DNA of 64,000 bases from Isoetes taiwanensis (taxonomy: Eukaryota; Streptophyta; Lycopodiopsida; Isoetales; Isoetaceae): positions 6,999,890-7,063,889 of the forward strand of contig JAJEKV010000030.1 of the NCBI GenBank assembly GCA_021234155.1. The letters are read 5' to 3'. Under the pieces are notes generated by a model. It made no database searches. It saw only the letters and a list, made by a program, of their open reading frames with translations, and was not told where the DNA came from. Numbering within the stretch: the first letter of the stretch is position 1; each line of letters begins with the position of its first letter. Both the position numbers and the translations under genes were made by a program. Of this stretch, positions 20,605 through 31,675 are shown one piece after another.

Positions 20605-20944
20605 TTTTGTTAACAAAAAATAAGAGTAACGTGTATATTAATAAAAAGTAGGTGTAATCATTTACAAGCTTTCTCATCGTTACAGCCACAATCTGCTCAG
20701 TTTTCTGGCAATGAATAAATGGGTTCTCATATACTCAAGAAATATATGGACAAAGAATGATACAGAGACATGAACATATCATGTTAAAAAACCGGAAGCT
20801 GGCATTTGTCTTGAGCACCATCTGCTTTAGGAACTGTCTTGACTTGCAGCAAGATGATACTGTATGCACTGTACCTGTACCTGCCAATACCCTTTCTTCC
20901 TTTTCCAAGATGAAATAAATCTTCAGCTTCTATATATTTTATGA

Positions 20945-23602
20945 TTAAGATTCTGGATCAAAATCTGATATTCCAGATTTGGCAAAAGTTGGTGTACCTT
21001 CATCGCTTGCAACAGACTCAGAATAATTCATCTCGTACGCACCGTTTGTTTCATTGTCGCTCCAGTTACTAGGAAACCGATGTTCCAAAAAGTGTTCAAT
21101 TGTTCTCATGGAAACTACTTCATCTTGTATGCTGCCAGGTGGGATGTTCCATGCACCATAACCTTTTGAGGATTTTGGAACAAATTTCTCAAGAAGAACT
21201 CTTACCTCCTGGCCTTCGGTCAGTATTAGTTTTACCGGCATCAGAGAGTGGAATATTCAGTGTGAGAAAAGATGCCACAGTATGGATGAGTTCCTCAGAT
21301 ATCATGTAATCTGCTATATCAGAGTGTGTAGCAGTGCAGTGGAGCAACAACATTGCAGGTTGAGCAAGAGCTCGGCGCTGACCATTTAAGCTGCTTATCA
21401 GATCACACAAGGGGAGAAAGATGTCAATGTTGGAATTGCCCGATAAAAGAGAAGGCCGAAGTCTGAAAAGAAGCAACAGGGCTAACAACAACCTTCTTCG
21501 ATCATCAAAGGTAAGCTGATCAGTACATAAGCCATCAGTTGAAAACCCAACAACTAACGTTTTTCGCATCTCTTGAACAAAGCGACCTTCTAGTATTGAA
21601 TCGAAGGCATATTCAGGTTGTCGAAGGAATTGATCAACAAAAAATCCTCCCAGATACAGCTCTCTTGCATAATCATCATATTCATCATCTCTATAGGTAG
21701 GTCTGCCTTCTTTACTTGAAATAGTTACAAGTACATAACGTAGAAATATTGGTCTTGGGCGCACTAGTGACCATTGGGGAAGGCCACATATTTCTTTGTT
21801 ATGTACAAGGTTTTGGACCTTTGTTGCTTCTTTTGCTAAAGTAGTTCTAACTTTTACCCGCATGTCCTCATTCCATACAAGCCGGGGAGACAGGAAATCC
21901 CCATCATATACTCTGCAAGCTTCTTCTGGATTGCGGGCAATTGTTGATAAAAGATCAAGTGGAAGTAGAAGTAATAGGGTATGAATGACTAATGGTTCGT
22001 GCTCATCTTCTCTGCTATGCTCAATAGCATTCAACAATTCATACATATCAGTGACCTCACCAATTCCTGTGCCCAGAGCAGCTTTCTCATGTGAAGCACC
22101 ATTTGCATAACTCTTTCTCTCTGCTAAATCTTTCAGAAGCTTTGCCCGTCTACTCACTCCATTTCCTGCCAGTAAAAGCTGCCCAATAGTTCGAGCAGCT
22201 AGAAGTCTACTTGCTAAATACAGTGGCCTCAACCATGCTTCTGTTTCGTTAGGTAGTCCTGATCCACGTATAACAGACAATTCAACCTTACAAAACAGAG
22301 CAAGTAGAGGCAAAATCACCCCACAACTAGCAAAATAATTAGTGGCTTGTATAGTAGCAAGTATTTTCTCACTGAGGACATAAAACATGTCAACTGTTGT
22401 GTAAAGAACCTCATCCATTCCTTTTACTTGAAACTCTGCAATAGCCTCCCATAGCTGCACAGTAAGCGCTTTCATGAGCTGAGATTGAAGTACAATATCA
22501 ATAAATTTGGAATCCTCAACCAGCACTCTAGCAATCAAAGCTAATTCAATTTAATTTTAGGATGCCTTTCCGTGAAGGACAATTTTGGATAACACTGAGG
22601 GCCTAAACTTCCCCAACACAGCCTCTTTATTATATTGCACTACATGTTTTATCCACACTCTCAAGCGGTCTCTCGTAGACGTTAATATAATCTTTCTTTT
22701 CTTTCTCAATGCTTTCAAGATTGATAGATAATCTGAAGCAGCAGTATCAGGTACTCCTCCTTCCCCATCTTCTTCAGTATCAGCAAGTTCCTTAAATGAT
22801 GCTAATGCAACTGTGGTGTAGTTTTTATCTAAGTAATTTTGTATTGATTCCAGAAAAGCCTCTTCAGATGGGAGGTCAATGTTTTCCCAATCGCAATTTG
22901 CTAGACCTCTGACAAAAGCACCTCCAATGGTGGGTTCTCCTTGCAGGCATTCATACTTGAACTTTCTAAGCCATTCCACTTCATCATCCATATGAGAGCC
23001 ATCCCCTGATACAACCTTACCATGTAGCTGCAATCTCTGGTAAACTTTTCGTCTAAGCTCTTCACGGGTATCTGCTGTCCACAATGCCATAGGCTGAAGA
23101 ATATCTGAAGCTGCCAATGTTATAAATTTTTCAGGTTCCTGTGTTTTCTCCAAACATAACAACAGGGGTGCCGGTATTAGTCCCAGCAGGTATTTTTTCT
23201 CAAACGGCATAACCAGGTTCTCTGAGTAGGCAATATGCATGCTACCCAACATCTGGACATATCCTGCTAACACATCTGCAGCAGTGTATAGCACTGCAGA
23301 CTTTGTATCTTGTGCTTTCACTGTCACATTGGCTGGAGGAATGGCTAATAATAGCAGAGGTAGATAAAGTCCCTGTGTCCATTATTAGAGAACGTTAATG
23401 CTTAGTGATTTTGTTCAGTGAATTGAAATATCAAAATAACCGACCTGTTGAATAATATATCCAGAGAAACTATGGTCTTTGCGCAAAGTGTTTTAGGCAG
23501 GATAATGCAGCAAATGAAATGAGTGTCGGACCTCTGGGAGGAATTGAAGCAGCATCTCCAGCTGCTGAACAAAGCGCCCACCAAAGACCCTTTTTCCAAC
23601 GT
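20945..23602 (-). pseudogene. RME-8/GRV2-like fragment, copy B (truncated at the copia nest)
   Basis: Contains the terminal exon (20945-23372) and part of the preceding exon (23445-about 23602), then stops abruptly at copia A. The terminal exon is damaged in two unique ways. About 190 bp is deleted near 21214, corresponding to 14743-14935 in copy A; this removes the VRNRAAECLAVMCEDK part. About 46 bp is inserted at 22657-22703, adding a basic stretch (RKKRKIILTSTRDRL). A frameshift near 22550 also separates the two long frames (21189-22538 and 22557-23327). The IWN motif SPRLVWNEDMRVKV is intact. All upstream exons are lost. Confidence 0.8.
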
Positions 23603-23781
23603 AGGATGAAGACTCTGCAAGGATAGAATGAGATAGACGATCTAGCTAGTCTAGTGAGTGAACTCTGAATGAAAAACAATGAAGCGTGACTATGGCTTTA
23701 TAGGAGAGCCATGTCAGCAACCCCTAGGTGGCATGCCTAGTCATCTATGAATAGTGACACGTGACATGTGTCTTGCTAACA
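23603..23781 (-). repeat. Copia A 3' LTR
   Basis: On the minus strand it begins TGTTAGCAAGACACATGTC, directly after a purine-rich CAGGGGGAT (23782-23790, likely PPT), and ends ...TCTTCATCCTA at the joint with RME-8 copy B. About 178 bp. The partner 5' LTR is not in the window. Confidence 0.65.
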
Positions 23782-24446
23782 TCCCCCTGATGACTAGCAG
23801 GACTGAACTGAAAAAACAGAAACAGAGAACAAACAAAAAAACCTCCTGAGGGAGAGGCTTTAGAGAAAAGAAATACTATGATCCCCCCTGAGAATGAGCA
23901 TGGGGCAGAACATGCAAGAGCTGCTTCATCTGACGGAATTGATGTCCTCCAAGAGGTTTTGTGAACCCTTCAGCAACTATATCCATTTTGGAGCTGCTCT
24001 TTGACAAACCACAGTTTGATATCCATATGCTTGATAAGCAGATGCATCTTGTAGTCTTTGGCATGAGCAATGGCTCCACTGTTATCACAGTAAATGGTTG
24101 CAGGTTTGAGTGGACAGCCCAAATCTTCATATAAGTGAACCAACCAGCGCCTCTTGTACTGTTGTAACCAAGGCCTTGAGTTCAGCCTCAGTAGTACTGA
24201 TGCTGTTTGTCTTTTGCTTTTTAGATCCCCAACTAATAGGATTGCCTCCAAGAAAGGAAACGAATCTAGTAATGCATTTTCTTTTCTCAAGATCTGTAGA
24301 TGCCATATCAGAATCTGAGAACAACATAAGAGTAGGATGATCAACTTTGGTATATAGGACTCCTTCACTTTGAGTACCTTTGAGGTAATGGAGAACTCGT
24401 TTAGCTGCTTTCCAATGTGGTACTTTAGGATGATGCATAAACACAC
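23782..24446 (-). pseudogene. Copia A pol, RNase H C-terminus
   Basis: Minus-strand frames 24127-24462, 23970-24446 and 23876-24130 give HHPKVPHWKAAKRVLHYLKG, then TEAELKALVTTVQEAL, then IYCDNSGAIAHAKD, the typical end of Ty1/copia pol (RNase H). Two frame changes break it. At 24446 the copia A sequence is cut by the edge of a copia B LTR. The rest of copia A resumes at 30340, with an estimated 120 codons between the two parts missing. Confidence 0.8.
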
Positions 24447-25034
24447 CTAACCTAGGGGGCATACATGAACTTAAATATAATATATGCTAAACTATAGACC
24501 ATGGTCCTATGTAAATACATAGGCTGCCATGTCAGCACATATGTGTGCTTAACCATTAAGAATTATTTCTGTCATCCTCCCCTAAGCACATATATGAACT
24601 GAGAACAAAAGAAGAATGCTACAGCTTATCGTGGTAATCCTCCCCTAAGCTAAGCATTCGAATACCAAGCTGAGTCTTGAATTTCTGAAATGTAGACCCT
24701 GCTAATGGCTTGGTGAAGAGGTCAGCCAATTGATCTGTGGTTGGAACGTGATGAAGATCAAGCTGACGATCAAGGACCTTCTCTCGCACAAAATAATAAT
24801 GTGTTTCAATGTGTTTGCTGCGGGCATGAAACACAGGATTATTAGCAAGTTGCAAAGAGCTTTGGTTGTCACAGTAGAGTGGAATAGTGCTTGTGTCAAA
24901 GCCTAATTCTGCAAAAAGTTTGGCTAACCAAACGGCTTCAGCAGCAGCAATCGCTAAGGCTTTATACTCCGCCTCCGTGCTAGAAAGAGAGACTGAGGGC
25001 TGACGCTTGCTGAGCCAAGTAATGATGCTCTTAC
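24447..25034 (-). mobile_element. Copia B 3' end: RNase H end plus partial LTR (minus orientation)
   Basis: The minus frame 24619-25065 reads KSIITWLSKRQPSVSLSSTE, then AEYKALAIAAAEAVWLA and on to GEDYHDKL, followed by the start of an LTR (TGACAGAAATAATTC at about 24576). The LTR is cut after GGTTAGGTGT at 24447. It is the inverted twin of 26140-26757: the two arms are nearly identical and face each other, forming a long inverted repeat. Confidence 0.85.
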
Positions 25035-26557
25035 CAATCCAGAATGGGTGGCTGCGATGCAACATGAATATGACCTGCTCATTAAGAATCAGACTTGGGA
25101 TCTCGTTCCCCTTCCTAAAGGGAAGAAAGCGATTGGATCAAAATGGATTTTTAAAGACAAATACAATGCAGATGGCTCTCTCAGTAAGCATAAGGCCAGA
25201 CTTGTTGCCAAAGGATTCGCTCATCAGCATGGCATTGATTATGATGAAGTCTTTGCTCCAGTTGCAAGACTGTCAACCATACGCGCTATTTTTGCCTTAG
25301 CAGCTAGTAAGGGTTGGCCCGTATATCAAATGGACTTCCAAAGTGCCTTTTTGAATGGAGACCTGTCCGATGAAGTTTATATGCAGCACCCAGAAGGTTT
25401 TGTCTCGGAAGGGCAAGGGCACTTAGTTTGTAAATTGAAGAAGAGTCTCTACGGCCTTAAACAAGCACCTCGGTGCTGGTACCATAAGATAGATTCTTAT
25501 CTTAAAGCACATGGCTATTCTTTTTCCAGAGCAGATCCCAATTTATACTTTAAAACCAAAGGTACATCTCTCTGCATTGTTGTGTTGTACGTTGATGATT
25601 TGCTGCTTACAGGAGATGCCCATGATCTTATTGATCAATTCGCTTCGGCTTATACATGAATTTGCTATGACAGACTTAGGTCTGTCCCATTACTTTCTTG
25701 GGATTGAAATTTGGCAAACTCACGATGGCATCACTTTGTCTCAAGGTAAGTACGTCCAAGATCTTCTTACCAAATTTCACATGACAGATTGCAAGGTTGC
25801 CAAACAGCCCATGGAGCCTGGTTTGAAGTTATCCACTTATGATGAGTCTCCTCAGGTAGATGCTACTTTGTATCGCTCACTTGTTGGTGGACTGATTTAC
25901 CTTACAGTCACCAAACCAGAGATCTCTTTTGCGGTGGGCATGTTGAGCCGTTTTATGGCCTGTCCAAAACAGAGCCATTGGCAAGCAGCAAAAAGAGTGC
26001 TCGCTTATTTAAAAGGTACTCTTAATGAGGGCCTCTGTTATATGCGTGATCCGTCGCCTGCTTTGCATGGTTTTGTAGATGCTGATCATTCTGGTTGTCT
26101 TGATACGCGACGCAGCACCACAGGTTATGTTTTTGGCCTTGGTAAGAACATCATTACTTGGCTCAGCAAGCGTCAGCCCTCAGTCTCTCTTTCTAGCACG
26201 GAGGCGGAGTATAAAGCCTTAGCGATTGCTGCTGCTGAAGCCGTTTGGTTAGCCAAACTTTTTGCAGAATTAGGCTTTGACACAAGCACTATTCCACTCT
26301 ATTGTGACAACCAAAGCTCTTTGCAACTTGCTAATAATCCTGTGTTTCATGCCCGCAGCAAACACATTGAAACACATTATCATTTTGTGCGAGAGAAGGT
26401 CCTTGATCGTCAGCTTGATCTTCATCACGTTCCAACCACAGATCAATTGGCTGACCTCTTCACCAAGCCATTAGCAGGGTCTACATTTCAGAAATTCAAG
26501 ACTCAGCTTGGTATTCGAATGCTTAGCTTAGGGGAGGATTACCACGATAAGCTGTAG
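25035..26557 (+). pseudogene. Copia B reverse transcriptase-RNase H half, inverted (plus orientation)
   Basis: Frames 25048-25659 and 25511-26557 together encode the RT and RNase H of a Ty1/copia element. Visible are KWIFKDKYNADGSLSKHKAR, VYQMDFQSAFLNGDL, LKKSLYGLKQAPRCWYHKI and the catalytic YVDDLLLTGD, then YFLGIEIW, SRFMACPKQSHWQAAKRV, DADHSGC, STEAEYKAL and the C-terminal DLFTKPL. One extra base near 25656 shifts the frame. The start joins an inverted copy of the same element's RNase H at 25034, so there is no integrase upstream on this strand. The missing first half lies on the minus strand at 27063-29672. Confidence 0.88.
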
Positions 26558-26601
26558 CATTCTTCTTTTGTTCTCAGTTCATATATGTGCTTAGGGGAGG
26601 A

Positions 26602-27057
26602 TGACAGAAATAATTCTTAATGGTTAAGCACACATATGTGCTGACATGGCAGCCTATGTATTTACATAGGACCATGGTCTATAGTTTAGCATATATTTAA
26701 GTTCATGTATGCCCCCTAGGTTAGGTGTCAACTTGCTATGCTCTACACGTCACATATGTGACCATCTTCTGTAGCACCAATTCTTAATGGTTAAGCACAC
26801 ATATGTGCTGACATGGCAGCCTATGTATTTACATAGGACCATGGTCTATAGTTTAGCATATATTTAAGTTCATGTATGCCCCCTAGGTTAGGTGTCAACG
26901 TGCTATGCTCTACACGTCACATATGTGACCATCTTCTGTAGCACCGAGAAAAACAACAATCCAATCCATCATATTCCTTTTTCTGAGTTTTCACTCCGTC
27001 TCTTTTCTCTCTTGTTTTCTTGCTGTTTGATTCTAGCCTAGATCACAAGTTTTGACA
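26602..27057 (+). repeat. Copia B LTR, plus orientation, with internal 167-bp duplication
   Basis: Begins TGACAGAAATAATTC and ends TTTTGACA; 456 bp compared with 288 bp for the minus LTR at 30052-30339. The excess is a tandem duplication, 26612-26778 and 26779-26945, differing at about one base. It also holds an 18-bp palindrome CCTATGTATTTACATAGG (26653-26670) and the 14-bp palindrome GTCACATATGTGAC (26749-26762), both duplicated. Confidence 0.88.
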
Positions 27058-27069
27058 TGGTATCAGAGC
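27058..27069 (+). other. Copia B primer-binding site, plus orientation, at an inversion joint
   Basis: TGGTATCAGAGC follows the LTR directly. Immediately beyond it the sequence is not the copia B leader but the reverse complement of copia B pol. Confidence 0.85.
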
Positions 27070-28752
27070 TTCAGCAAAACTAGAAGGCGTATGATCTTCA
27101 TAGATCTTTGCCATCAAAGCATAATTACAAGTGTGTGCAACACTTGGCTGTGCATCAGATAAGGCCTTAAGCCGCTCAGATCGCCTAAGAGGCACACCAT
27201 CATCATGATTTGGAGCAGGATACGGGGCTGGAGCAGTCCTAGAACTACTAGCAGTCTGATTGGCAGCATGAATATCAGACAAGGCAGCAAGATACGGATC
27301 ATTTTCGTCATCATCACTATGATCACAAACGCTGGTCGGTACAGCAGCAACTGGAGCACCATTACTTGCATTCTGCTGAGTGTCCAAATCAAGCAAAGAA
27401 TGAATATCAAAGGGGGCGCCAACATCATGCTCGAAAGCATCATATTAGCCATCCTCCAAGAATTTGGCATCAGGACTGATCACAGGCTTCTTAGTGGCTG
27501 GGTTATAGAATTTGTAAGCTTTATATCCATCAGCATACCCAATAAAAATGCATTTGACTGCCCGATCATCAAGTTTCTTCAATTTTGAATGCGGATGCAC
27601 AAAAGCAAGACAGCCAAAGATTTTCAAATGCGAGACATCAGGTTTTGTACCATAGAACACCTCGAAAGGTGTTTGGCCTTTCACAATTTTTGTGGGAGCT
27701 CTATTCAAAAGATAGGCCGCGGTTTTAACTGCTTCACCCCAAAATGACAGTGGCAAGCGTTTATAAGCAAGCATGCTTCTTGCCAAATTCATAAGATCGA
27801 GATTCTTGCGTTCACCTACACCGTTTTGTGGCGAACAGTATGGAGCACTCAACTCGCGAACAATGCCGGAATCTCGAAGATAGGCATCAAAAGAATGGTT
27901 TTTGTACTCACCACCATTGTCGGACCTGAATGCCTTAATCAACTTCCCTGTTTGTTTTTCAACCATAATACGGAACTCCTTAAACTTAGAGAGTACATCA
28001 GATTTGTAATGCAAAGGGTACACCCATGTCATCCTAGAATGATCATCAATAAATGTACAAAAGTAGCGTGCTCCGCTCAAAGAAGGGACCCTGATTTCGC
28101 ATACATCACTATGCACGAGCTGCAAGATATCATTTGTTTTCTTGACGGCATCCTTGGGGAGAGATGCAGCTACTTGCTTTCCAAGATTGCAAGCATCGCA
28201 TTGCAGTTTATGAGTATGTACAGCAGGCAGCCCAACAACCATCTCTTTTCCATGCATCATACAAAGAGATTGACAACTCAAATGTCCATACCGAGCGTGC
28301 CATAGCTCATCCGAAGACATGCTAATAGCAGCAGCAACAAGCAAGCCTTTCTGCTCTACAACAGAAGCGCAAAATTTGTACAAACCATTTTGGAGAATGC
28401 CGCGAGCAACAATGTCAGAGTCGGGAATAGCAGGGCGCGTAGGAGTAAGTATAACTTCTCCTTGTCCAAATATAGCATACAAGCCGCTGTTATCAACCTT
28501 GGAAACGGACAGCAAATTTTCTTCAAGTCCAGGAATGTAAATAACATCTTTAACATACTTTATGCCGCTTTCCTGAGTAGAAAATGTGACGTCGCCCTTC
28601 CCTTGAATCTGATAGCTGAAATTATCAGCAAATTTAACTCGACCACCATCCACTTGCTGTAGTTTAGAAAAATACTTTCTTTTTCCTGTCATGTGCGAAG
28701 TGGCACCGGAGTCAAGGTACCACGGATCACTATCAGATTTGTCCAAAGACAT
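27063..28752 (-). pseudogene. Copia B pol first half: protease, integrase, linker
   Basis: The minus frame 27445-28752 (435 codons) has protease WYLDSGATSHMTG and a pre-integrase zinc region (HARYGHLSC...CDACNLGK). The integrase shows catalytic residues in HSDVCEI, RSDNGGEY and the Glu of NGVGERKN; the family usually has NGVAERKN. The linker is read to LRRSERLKAL and NYALMAKIYEDHTPSSFAEA (27043-27396). One in-frame TAA at about 27445 separates EDG from YDAF. At about 27063-27069 it stops at the PBS joint; the RT half is on the other strand at 25035. Confidence 0.88.
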
Positions 28753-29672
28753 CTCAGAAGCTTTGAATAAGCATTCAATATCAGCACTTTCTGGTTCAAA
28801 TTCAGCAGCTACGAAATTAGATCGCTCCTTACGATCATGTGCGGGCTGATTTTTACCATGAGCGGGCTGATCTTACCTGCTGCAGCAGCTTTGGCTTCTT
28901 TCTTTAAGCACGTTGGGCAGTCACTAATCCAATGCCCTTTCTCATGACAATACCTGCATGGATATCTGCGTGAACCTTTCTGGCTCCCGCTCTCCCAATT
29001 AGAATTACTACCAGAAGATTCAGAGGATTTATTTCGAGAGAACTTGTCAGTGTGCTTGGAATTATGTTTTGAAAAGAAAGCGTTCTGATCTGACCGCCTT
29101 TTCAACTCCAATTCAGTCTGAAGGAGAAGATTAGGCAAGTCTTTCAGCTTAATTGGGCTGTCTCTTGCACCTAATGCAAGAATAAAAGGCAATGCAAGAA
29201 TAAAAGGCTGATAATCTATAGAAAGACCACGAAGCAATGCGGAAATCACCTCACCATCTGGTACTTGCTGTTTCATATCATCCAATTTGCTTTTAATCTC
29301 TTTGGCCTTGGAAATGTAGTCAAGCATATCCTTACAATTGTCCAAGCGCAAAGAGTGTAACTCGTCTCTCAAGAAAAAGGCTCTAGAGTTTGTATCTCGA
29401 GCGTACACCCTTTTCAGCTGATCTAGTGCTTCAGACAATAATTTGCAACCCCTGATATGGCACTGAACTTCTTCTGGTGATACAAGAACTTTCAAGAGGC
29501 CCAAGCCTTTCTTATTCTTTGACGAAAAATCCGCATCCTTTATATCAAGAGAGCCATCAACAAGTCCATCCAAACAATGCATGAGGAGATAACCTTCAAA
29601 CACATCAATCCACTGAAAATAATTATCTCCCTTCAAGATAGCATTTGGATTGTTAAATTTAGTCGAATCCAT
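28753..29672 (-). CDS. Copia B gag (UBN2-type) with zinc knuckle
   Basis: A 287-codon frame, 28809-29672, starting MDSTKFNNPNAILKGDNYFQ. It is a plant copia gag domain, then a basic Ser-rich stretch, then the zinc knuckle CRYCHEKGHWISDC (CX2CX4HX4C). It contains a small internal duplication (FILALPFILAL). A second short duplication near the end (KISPLMVKISPHM) shifts the frame, so gag closes at 28809 while pol-frame sequence continues to 28752. It would form the particle shell of the retroelement. Confidence 0.85.
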
Positions 29673-30039
29673 CCTTGAAGGTGTTACAAATTACCAAAGA
29701 GCACTAAGAGAGAGATTACTGAGCTTTAGATGCACAAAGAAGACAAACCAAGGGAATTACCCAGACAGATGGTGTGTCACAGAAACTGTATCAACATTGC
29801 TCAATCCTGACAAATCTCTCACGAAATTGCTCCCAGAGCCAAAATTACCAATTGTTCAACCTTTCGGAACAAAAACGGCACGAAACGGCAAAAAACGGCA
29901 CCTTTCTGCAACCAAATTTCGAATTTGGTCAAAAGTACACAATTTGTTGATGACGTAATTTTTTAAAATTGGCCGATTTTGCAATTCTGGTTGAAGACCT
30001 CTGACAAATTTCCTCACTGGTTGGTTCTAGCCACCCTGT
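29673..30039 (-). other. Copia B 5' leader
   Basis: Untranslated stretch between the PBS and the gag ATG on the minus strand. It contains the triple near-repeat AACGGCA/AAACGGCA around 29872-29900. No ORF. Confidence 0.7.
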
Positions 30040-30051
30040 GCTCTGATACCA
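30040..30051 (-). other. Copia B primer-binding site (proper position)
   Basis: GCTCTGATACCA on plus reads TGGTATCAGAGC on minus, immediately internal to the LTR. Confidence 0.9.
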
Positions 30052-30339
30052 TGTCAAAACTTGTGATCTAGGCTAGAATCAAACAGCAAGAAAACAAGAG
30101 AGAAAAGAGACGGAGTGAAAACTCAGAAAAAGGAATACGATGGATTGGATTGTTGTTTTTCTCAGTGCTACAGAAGATGGTCACATATGTGACGTGTAGA
30201 GCATAGCACGTTGACACCTAACCTAGGGGCATACATGAACTTAAATATATGTTAAACTATAGACCATGGTCCTATGTAAATACATAGGCTGCCATGTCAG
30301 CACATATGTGTGCTTAACCATTAAGAATTATTTCTGTCA
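30052..30339 (-). repeat. Copia B 5' LTR (288 bp, unduplicated)
   Basis: On the minus strand TGACAGAAATAATTC to TTTTGACA. It carries single copies of the two palindromes (GTCACATATGTGAC at 30180-30193). It lies directly against copia A pol at 30340. Confidence 0.9.
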
Positions 30340-31185
30340 TTGCCAAATTTCCATTCCCAAACAATAATGCATTAGGCCCGAATCTGTTACTTCAAAGTTT
30401 TCTGTAAGTGCTTTCTTAGTATGAGAAGCAATAGAATCTGCATCCCCTGTCATAATCGTGTCATCAACATAGAGAAGGAGCACACTAACTTGAGAATCAG
30501 TGGACATGAAATAAAGGCTCGGGTCTCCTGATAACCAAGACGCAAGAAAATGCATTGATTTTCTGATTCCAGTAGCGCGGAGCTTGTCTGAGGTCATACA
30601 GGCTCTTTTTCAATTTGCACATGTAAGTTGGATGCTCTTTATCTTTAAAGCCTGGTGGTTGAAACATGTAAAGTTCCTCTTCTAGATCTCTATTCAAAAA
30701 GGCGGATTTGAAATCCATTTGATAGAGAGGCCAGCCTTTTTCGCTGCCAAAGCTATCACTGCTTTAAGTGTGTCTAACTTGACAACTGGAGCAAACATAT
30801 CATGATAATCAAACCCTTCTTTTTTACTGAACCCTTTTGCAACCAGCCTTGCTTTTTGCTTAGAAAGAGTACCATCAGCATGGTACTTTGTTTTGAATAC
30901 CCATTTAGCTCCAATTATATCTTTCCCTGTTGGTTTAGGAACCAGCTCCCATGTACCTTGGTTATGTAACATGGATAATTCGTCTTCCATTGCTGCAACC
31001 CAATGTGGTTCTTTCATCGCTTGAACATGATTAACAGGATCAACTTCAGCTGATAAGACCTTGGTCATAAGAGCATAGTTACAGGTAACTTTAGAAGAGC
31101 CATCTTCTGAGTAGTCAATAGGCTGTAACTCAGGTAACTTTAGAAGAGCCATCTTCTGAGTAGTCAATAGGCTGTAACTCGGCAA
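30340..31185 (-). pseudogene. Copia A reverse transcriptase
   Basis: Minus frames 30694-31185, 30497-30718 and 30337-30597 give KWVFKTKYHADGTLSKQKAR, MDFKSAFLNRDLEEELYM, LKKSLYDLRQAPRYWNQKI and the catalytic YVDDTIMTGD, and end CLGMEIWQ exactly at the copia B LTR. At least two frameshifts break it. The continuation of this pol, after a gap, is at 23782-24446. Confidence 0.85.
31082..31179 (-). repeat. 49-bp tandem duplication inside copia A pol
   Basis: CAGGTAACTTTAGAAGAGCC and the following 29 bases occur at 31082-31130 and again at 31131-31179. The coding effect is a repeated ELQPIDYSEDGSSK. 49 is not a multiple of 3, so the frame shifts. Confidence 0.88.
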
Positions 31186-31675
31186 TTCTCGCAGATCTTC
31201 TAAGCAAGGGAAGATCGTGAACTATTGCCTCCTGCTGTGGTTCAGGAATGGGCAGCTCAAATGAATGTGAATCAGACTCATACCCTTCACTATCTTCATC
31301 TGCAATGGGCTCGTGATATTCAAGGGGTTCATAGTCTGCATAAGCATCTGCACCATCTGCTAACAACAGTTGGAATATCAGGAGTACTGGAAGAGCTTGC
31401 AACACTAGGAATAGCAGCAGCATGTGAAGGGCTTGCAACAATGGAAGGTACAACAGAAGTAGATGAAATGCCACCATTATGAACCATATGAGAAGACCCT
31501 GCAGGTTGGCTGGCTTGAGTGTCATGGTTAATATCAAAAGTGTTGATGATGACTTTGGCATAATCAGTGTTGTTAGGATGATAAAACTCCTTAGAGTAGA
31601 CTGCATCCTCAAGAAAGTGCATGCTTCTAGAGGCAAACACACGCTTGGTAACAGGGTCAAAGCATCGCCATCCTT
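31186..31675 (-). pseudogene. Copia A linker between integrase and RT
   Basis: Minus frames 31329-31679 and 31130-31660 show CFDPVTKRVFASRSMHFLED, then low-complexity Ala/Ser/Val sequence and an acidic stretch. This is typical of the variable copia linker. Frames overlap and are shifted. Confidence 0.7.

Noticed and set aside
27826-28305. Plus-strand 159-codon frame
   Set aside because: Antisense to the copia B integrase; no motif.
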